DNA of 10,088 nucleotides from JALHUF01 sp050014795 (GTDB lineage: Bacteria > Acidobacteriota > Terriglobia > UBA7540): assembly GCA_050014795.1 (NCBI GenBank), contig JBEKCQ010000172.1, forward strand, positions 1 to 10,088, read 5' to 3'. Positions within the stretch are counted from its first letter, which is position 1. Each line of letters opens with the position of its first letter. A program made the translations under genes and the position numbers. Below the pieces are notes generated by a model. The model worked only from the letters and a program-made list of their open reading frames with translations, did no database searches and was not told the DNA's origin. Positions 6,843 to 10,088 of the stretch are shown piece by piece.

Positions 6843-8249
6843 ATGGACAAACGGCATCTGGGAGTTGTCGGACTGGGCGTGATGGGCCGGAACCTGGCGC
6901 TGAACGCCGAAAGCAAGGGCTTTTCGGTGGTGGGCTTTGATGCTGACCAGGAAAAGGCGAAACAGGTTGCCGAGCAGACCGCCGGCAAGAACATCCTGGT
7001 GGCGAATTCGTTGGCCGAGTTTGTAGCCGCGCTGGAAACGCCTCGCCGCATTTGGATGATGGTACCCGCCGGCAAGGCCGTGGACGCCGTGCTCGCGGAC
7101 CTCAAGCCCGTCCTCGGCACCGACGACATCGTCATCGACGGCGGCAACTCCCACTTCAAAGACACCGAGCGCCGCGCCAAGGATTGGGAGACGGCAGGCC
7201 TGCGCTTCTTCGGCATGGGCGTGAGTGGCGGCGAAGAGGGCGCTTTGCACGGCCCTTGCCTGATGCCCGGCGGCCACGAGGCATCCTACCGCCATCTCGA
7301 ACCACTGCTGACCAAGATGGCCGCACAGACTGCCGACGGCCCTTGCTGCGCCTATATCGGTCCGGGCGGCGCGGGCCACTACGTCAAGATGGTGCACAAC
7401 GGCATCGAGTACGGCATCATGCAGTCCATCTGCGAGGCTTATGATCTCCTGCGCAGTGTCCTGGGTTTGACCGCACCGGAGATCCGCGACATCTTCACGG
7501 AGTGGAACAACGCCGAGTTGAATTCATTTCTGCTCGAAATCAGCATCGTTGTTCTCGGCAAGATCGATCCTGAAACCGGCACGCCCCTGGTGGACTTGGT
7601 TCTGGACACGGCCGAACAGAAAGGAACCGGCAAGTGGACGGCGCAAGACGCGCTGGACCTCGGCGTCGCGGTGCCTACGCTGACCGCCGCGGTGCTGGCC
7701 CGCATCATTTCCGGGCTGAAGCAAGAACGCGTGGCGGCCTCGGAGGTCCTCCGAGGTCCTAGAAAGAAGTTCTCCGGCGAGAGGAGCCAGTTCATCGCCC
7801 CCCTGCGTGAGGGATTCTATCTTGCCGCCATCGCCTGTTATGCCCAGGGCTTCACGCAAATGCGGGCGGCTTCGAAGGAGCATGGCTACAACTTAAAGTT
7901 CGCCGAGATCGCACGCATCTGGCGCGGCGGCTGCATCATCCGCGCCAAGCTGCTCGAGCCCATCCGCGCAGCCTTCAGCGTTAAGCCGGACCTGGCAAAC
8001 CTGATGCTCGACCGCCAGTTCCGCCGACTCCTCAACAAGACGGGCAAGAGCTTGCGCAAAGTGGTCAAGACCGCCGTGGATTTCGGCGTGCCCTGCCCGG
8101 CCTTCAGCACGGCCCTCGCCTACATCGATAGCTACCGGCAGGCACGCCTCCCGGCAAATCTGCTCCAGGCCCAGCGCGACTACTTCGGCGCCCACACCTA
8201 TCGGCGTATCGACAAGGAAGGCGTGTTTCACACCGAGTGGGACAAGTAA
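6843..8249 (+). CDS. gnd: 6-phosphogluconate dehydrogenase, decarboxylating, probably NAD-preferring
   Basis: Converts 6-phosphogluconate to ribulose-5-phosphate and CO2 with reduction of a nicotinamide cofactor, in the cytoplasm as a dimer. The 468 residues equal the long-chain family length. The Rossmann fingerprint is GLGVMGRNLALN (10-21), where NADP enzymes carry GxAxxG. The segment after beta-2 reads GFDADQEK (31-38), where NADP enzymes have Asn-Arg-Ser/Thr. Substrate and catalytic residues are kept: DGGNSHFKDTERR (99-111), GVSGGEEGA (126-134, S128), K182, H185, N186 and E189 in HYVKMVHNGIEYG, LDTAEQKGTGKWT, and the C-terminal tail RRIDKEGVFHTEW. ATG is supported by AGGGAG at 6832-6837, 5 nt upstream. 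It diverges from tkt, so both arms of the pathway share one control region. Function is secure; the NAD preference is inferred. Confidence 0.97.
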   Translation: MDKRHLGVVGLGVMGRNLALNAESKGFSVVGFDADQEKAKQVAEQTAGKNILVANSLAEFVAALETPRRIWMMVPAGKAVDAVLADLKPVLGTDDIVIDGGNSHFKDTERRAKDWETAGLRFFGMGVSGGEEGALHGPCLMPGGHEASYRHLEPLLTKMAAQTADGPCCAYIGPGGAGHYVKMVHNGIEYGIMQSICEAYDLLRSVLGLTAPEIRDIFTEWNNAELNSFLLEISIVVLGKIDPETGTPLVDLVLDTAEQKGTGKWTAQDALDLGVAVPTLTAAVLARIISGLKQERVAASEVLRGPRKKFSGERSQFIAPLREGFYLAAIACYAQGFTQMRAASKEHGYNLKFAEIARIWRGGCIIRAKLLEPIRAAFSVKPDLANLMLDRQFRRLLNKTGKSLRKVVKTAVDFGVPCPAFSTALAYIDSYRQARLPANLLQAQRDYFGAHTYRRIDKEGVFHTEWDK

Positions 8250-8283
8250 TTGACGATTGGTGATTGACGATTGCCGATTGCGG
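8250..8283 (+). repeat. Heptad tandem repeat TTGnnGA between gnd and hicA
   Basis: Starting at the base after the gnd TAA, the sequence divides into ttgacga, ttggtga, ttgacga, ttgccga and then ttgcgg: four full 7-bp units and a partial fifth. The phase is exact. It differs in sequence from the zwf-pgl heptad array but shares the period. TTGACG could also act as a -35-like element, though no matching -10 is seen. Confidence 0.7.
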
Positions 8284-8327
8284 CGGCAGCACGTAATCAG
8301 GAAAGACGCTCACGAAGGTGGTATATT

Positions 8328-8525
8328 GTGAAAGTTCGTGAGGTGCTTCGGAAGTTGGAGGACGATGGCTGGTATCTGGTTGCCACACGCGGCAGTCATC
8401 GTCAATACAAGCACCCCGCAAAATTGGGACGCGTGACGATCGCTGGCCACCCCAGTGACGACCTCGCTCCCGGAACACTGACCAGCATTCGTAAGCAGGC
8501 GGGGTGGAAGGAAGCAAAGCAATGA
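8328..8525 (+). CDS. hicA: HicA family toxin (mRNA interferase)
   Basis: A small basic protein of 65 residues with a dsRBD-like fold that in characterised HicA toxins cleaves mRNA and blocks growth until bound by HicB. The core reads KVREVLRKLEDDGWYLV, then TRGSHRQYKHP (20-30), with H24 at the catalytic position of E. coli HicA, then TIAGHPSDDLAPGTL and a C-terminal helix. The frame is open back to TTG 8271, but the upstream part lies in repeat DNA and looks non-native. GTG at 8328-8330 is chosen because the family begins (M)KVREVL and AAGGTGG lies about 6 nt upstream. It shares ATGA with hicB. It sits 78 nt after gnd on the same strand, so readthrough from gnd is possible. No metabolic link to the pentose phosphate genes is apparent. 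Confidence 0.92.
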   Translation: MKVREVLRKLEDDGWYLVATRGSHRQYKHPAKLGRVTIAGHPSDDLAPGTLTSIRKQAGWKEAKQ

Positions 8526-8728
8526 AATACCTCGTAGTGGTGGAAAAGGCGGGGAATAACTTCTCGGCGTATGTTCCGGACCTCCCTGGCTGCGTCGCAA
8601 CCGGGGCAACCTCTGAAGATGTCCAGCAGAACATCCGCGAAGCAGTCGCCATGCATATTGAAGGCCTGCGCGAGGACGGCCTCCCCGTCCCTGTTCCGCA
8701 GACTCAGGCTGAGTTCGTGGAAGCCTGA
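8522..8728 (+). CDS. hicB: HicB family antitoxin, short form
   Basis: Antitoxin partner that binds and masks HicA. The 68 residues form the degenerate RNase H-like HicB domain: MKYLVVVEKAGNNFSAYVPD (1-20), LPGCVATGAT (21-30), a helix SEDVQQNIREAVAMHIEGL, then EDGLPVPVPQTQAEFVEA. No ribbon-helix-helix or helix-turn-helix follows, so operator binding like that of longer HicB proteins is not expected from this chain alone. ATG at 8522-8524 overlaps the hicA TGA (8523-8525), and GGAAGGAAG (8506-8514) lies about 7 nt upstream. A longer frame from 8504 would add six residues absent from the family and lacks support. The toxin-first order is normal for hicAB. Confidence 0.92.
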   Translation: MKYLVVVEKAGNNFSAYVPDLPGCVATGATSEDVQQNIREAVAMHIEGLREDGLPVPVPQTQAEFVEA

Positions 8729-8776
8729 TCCTACCGGCCTATAGTCAAGGGGTGTTTCCCACAGAGTTGAACAAAT

Positions 8777-8802
8777 AGGCGCGATTCACGGATCGCCCCT
8801 TT
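8777..8802 (+). terminator. Weak hairpin, possible hicAB terminator
   Basis: AGGCGCGAT (8777-8785) pairs with ATCGCCCCT (8792-8800) at eight of nine positions, with one C-C mismatch and a 6-nt loop. Only three T residues follow (8800-8802), so as an intrinsic terminator it is poor. It abuts the inverted repeat and may be part of that element instead. Confidence 0.3.
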
Positions 8803-8905
8803 GGAGTGCGGGAGCTTGCTCCCGCTTTGTCTTTCGGAAGCCTCGGTTCGAGAGGCGTTGGCACAGCCAGCGCACAACAAAGCGGCGGCAAGCCGCCGCA
8901 CTCCA
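8802..8905. repeat. 104-bp nested inverted repeat (REP/MITE-like)
   Basis: Two 29-bp arms, 8802-8830 and 8877-8905, are inverted copies with four mismatches. Each arm is itself a perfect hairpin: GCGGGAGC-TT-GCTCCCGC (8808-8825) and GCGGCGGC-AA-GCCGCCGC (8882-8899). All four differences lie in the small stems and are compensated there, so each hairpin stays fully paired. The 46-bp centre also folds: GCCTC/GAGGC (8840-8844 with 8852-8856), and CGTTGGC/GCCAGCG (8856-8862 with 8866-8872, one T-G wobble). No protein is encoded. The ends GGAGTGCGG...CCGCACTCC resemble intergenic repeats I recall from acidobacterial genomes; this is unverified. Confidence 0.85.
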
Positions 8906-8948
8906 TAGCGCGAGTCAGCAAATTCCTCGCCGCGAGAGTGTGTTCCTC

Positions 8949-8957
8949 TGGTATAAC
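8949..8957 (+). promoter_or_regulatory. Extended -10 for the S9 peptidase gene
   Basis: TGGTATAAC is a near-consensus extended -10 (TGnTATAAT, one mismatch). Transcription would start near 8964, giving a leader of about 69 nt before ATG 9033. There is no evident -35, as is common for extended -10 promoters. It lies just outside the structured repeat. Confidence 0.45.
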
Positions 8958-9032
8958 TTTTCAGCACGAACAATGGAAAAGCGGCAGGCTTGGAGAACAA
9001 GTCCACGCCGCAAGCGGTTACGGGGGCGCGCA

Positions 9033-10088
9033 ATGTTGAGAAGGATTCACGTCGCATTCGTCCTGCTGATTCTGGCAGTGGCGACCATCGCCAATGCCAA
9101 ACATCCCATCACGTTTGACGACCTGGCGAAAATCCACAGGATTTCCGATCCGCAGGTTTCACCCGACGGCAAGTGGATTGCCTACGTCCAGGGCACTGTG
9201 GATCTGGAGGCCAACAAGACCGTCCGGCACATTTGGCTGGTTCCCGCCGAAGGCGGCGAACCGCGCCAACTCACGCGCGGCGAAGGTTCCAACACGCGCC
9301 CGCGTTGGTGCCCGCACGGGCAAGAACTGGCCTTCATGTCAACCCGCGGTGGGAAGTCGCAAATCTGGGTCATCCCGATGAGCGGCGGCGAGGCTCGCCA
9401 GCTCACTTCGATTTCCACCGAGGCCGACGGCATCGTCTGGGCCCAGAAGAGCGATACGCTGCTCTTCACTTCCAAGGTCTATCCCGATTGCGCTGACGAC
9501 GAGTGCAACCAGAAGCGCCTCGAAGAACGAGCCAGGAGCAAAGTGAAGGCGCAGATTACCGACGAGCTTCTGTTCCGCCACTGGGACGAGTACCGCGACG
9601 GCAAATACACCCACCTGTTTGCCATCTCGGCTCAAGGTGGCAAGCCGCGCGACCTGACTCCCGGCGCGGTTGACTCGCCCACGTGGTTCCTGGGCGCTCC
9701 GGACGGCTACGCGGTCTCGCCCGACGGCAGCGAGGTCTGCTTCACCTCTAATCGGCCAGCCGGGTCACGGACCGCCTGGAGCACCAGCAACGATCTCTAC
9801 CTCGTGCCCGCCGCCGGCGGCGAGGCGAAGAACATCACCCAGGACAATCCGGGTTCTGACGCCGCGCCGCAGTATTCGCCCGACGGGCGCTACATTGCCT
9901 ACACCTCGCAAGCGCGCGACGGCTACGAATCCGACCTCATACGCCTGCGGGTCTATGACCGCCAGACGGGAAAGGTGAAAGACCTCACGCCGGATTTCGA
10001 CCAGTGGGTGAACGCTTTTGCCTGGGCGCCCGACAGCGACACGATCTACTTCACGGCTCCAGAGCGCGGCCGCCAGCCCATCTTCAAG
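9033..10088 (+). CDS. Exported S9-family (prolyl oligopeptidase-like) peptidase, N-terminal part
   Basis: The first 352 residues of a protein that continues past the window. A Sec signal peptide is clear: MLRR, a hydrophobic core at 7-20, and an Ala-Asn-Ala cleavage motif ending at A22. The mature part starts KHPITFDDLAKIHRISDPQV, a typical opening of acylaminoacyl-peptidase/DPP-like S9 proteins. Beta-propeller blades follow, each with an SPDG-type turn: VSPDGKWIAY (42-51), CPHGQELAF (93-101), YAVSPDGSEVCF (226-237), YSPDGRYIAY (281-290) and WAPDSDTIYF (331-340). Residues 146-195 form the family-typical insert before the LLFRHWDEY segment, with C153 and C158 possibly forming a disulfide. The Ser-Asp-His catalytic domain would lie beyond the window, so peptidase activity cannot be confirmed. 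ATG 9033 is preferred because the signal peptide starts there; only a G-run precedes it. The likely role is periplasmic oligopeptide degradation. Confidence 0.9.
   Translation, partial: MLRRIHVAFVLLILAVATIANAKHPITFDDLAKIHRISDPQVSPDGKWIAYVQGTVDLEANKTVRHIWLVPAEGGEPRQLTRGEGSNTRPRWCPHGQELAFMSTRGGKSQIWVIPMSGGEARQLTSISTEADGIVWAQKSDTLLFTSKVYPDCADDECNQKRLEERARSKVKAQITDELLFRHWDEYRDGKYTHLFAISAQGGKPRDLTPGAVDSPTWFLGAPDGYAVSPDGSEVCFTSNRPAGSRTAWSTSNDLYLVPAAGGEAKNITQDNPGSDAAPQYSPDGRYIAYTSQARDGYESDLIRLRVYDRQTGKVKDLTPDFDQWVNAFAWAPDSDTIYFTAPERGRQPIFK

Larger units (their letters stand above)
8729..9032. other. 304-bp intergenic region, hicB to S9 peptidase gene
   Basis: No credible gene is seen on either strand; the open frames here are short, unlike known proteins, and run through palindromic DNA. 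It contains an imperfect hairpin (8777-8800), a structured inverted repeat (8802-8905) and an extended -10 sequence (8949-8957), listed separately. The remainder (8729-8776, 8906-8948 and 8958-9032) shows nothing I can assign, apart from the untranslated leader of the peptidase gene. Confidence 0.6.

Noticed and set aside
5173..6882. 569-codon open frame on the plus strand
   Set aside because: It lies antisense to nearly all of tkt, has no recognisable family, and reflects GC-rich codon bias; transketolase motifs on the other strand are complete.
8271..8327. N-terminal extension of HicA from TTG 8271
   Set aside because: The extra 19 residues are encoded partly by the heptad repeat and are not family-like; GTG 8328 has a better Shine-Dalgarno and the canonical N-terminus.
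8802..8905. CRISPR array or intrinsic terminator
   Set aside because: There are only two copies in inverted orientation with no regular spacers, and no U-tract follows either hairpin.
8806..9039. 77-codon plus-strand frame
   Set aside because: It runs through the palindromic repeat and promoter region and resembles no protein family.
8731..9057. 108-codon minus-strand frame
   Set aside because: It covers the repeat and the promoter and start of the peptidase gene, with no recognisable domain.

Overview
The window carries a complete or near-complete pentose phosphate gene cluster from a GC-rich bacterium. The minus-strand run reads tkt (transketolase), pgi (phosphoglucose isomerase of the transaldolase/PGI-fusion type, without its transaldolase half), zwf (glucose-6-phosphate dehydrogenase), pgl (6-phosphogluconolactonase) and rpe (ribulose-phosphate 3-epimerase, cut off by the window start). 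Gaps between these genes are 41 to 66 nt and no strong terminator lies between them, so one operon is likely. gnd (6-phosphogluconate dehydrogenase) diverges from tkt across a 179-bp shared promoter region. Together these genes take glucose-6-phosphate through the oxidative branch to ribulose-5-phosphate and xylulose-5-phosphate, connect back to fructose-6-phosphate through Pgi, and feed transketolase. Transaldolase and ribose-5-phosphate isomerase are not in the window.

Downstream of gnd on the plus strand is a compact hicA-hicB toxin-antitoxin pair with a 4-nt ATGA overlap. It is bracketed by repetitive DNA: a 7-bp tandem repeat before it and a 104-bp structured inverted repeat after it. 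The last kilobase begins an exported S9-family (prolyl-oligopeptidase-like) peptidase that runs off the end of the window; only the signal peptide and beta-propeller part are visible.

The organism is probably an Acidobacteriota member or something similar. The evidence is the high GC content, the TalPgi-type isomerase, the secreted S9 peptidase, degenerate heptad repeats between genes, and an intergenic inverted repeat of a kind I recall from acidobacterial genomes. This is inference, with no database check.

Most worth a second look: Gnd has replaced both its NADP fingerprint and its 2'-phosphate-binding segment with NAD-like residues (GxGxxG and Asp-Ala-Asp), while Zwf keeps the NADP-type Arg. 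The isomerase is a stand-alone half of a normally fused enzyme. Several genes appear to start at TTG or GTG rather than the upstream ATG. The zwf-pgl heptad repeat supplies a Shine-Dalgarno and a 12-codon mini-ORF that overlaps the pgl start. I found no wholly novel defence or mobile system.
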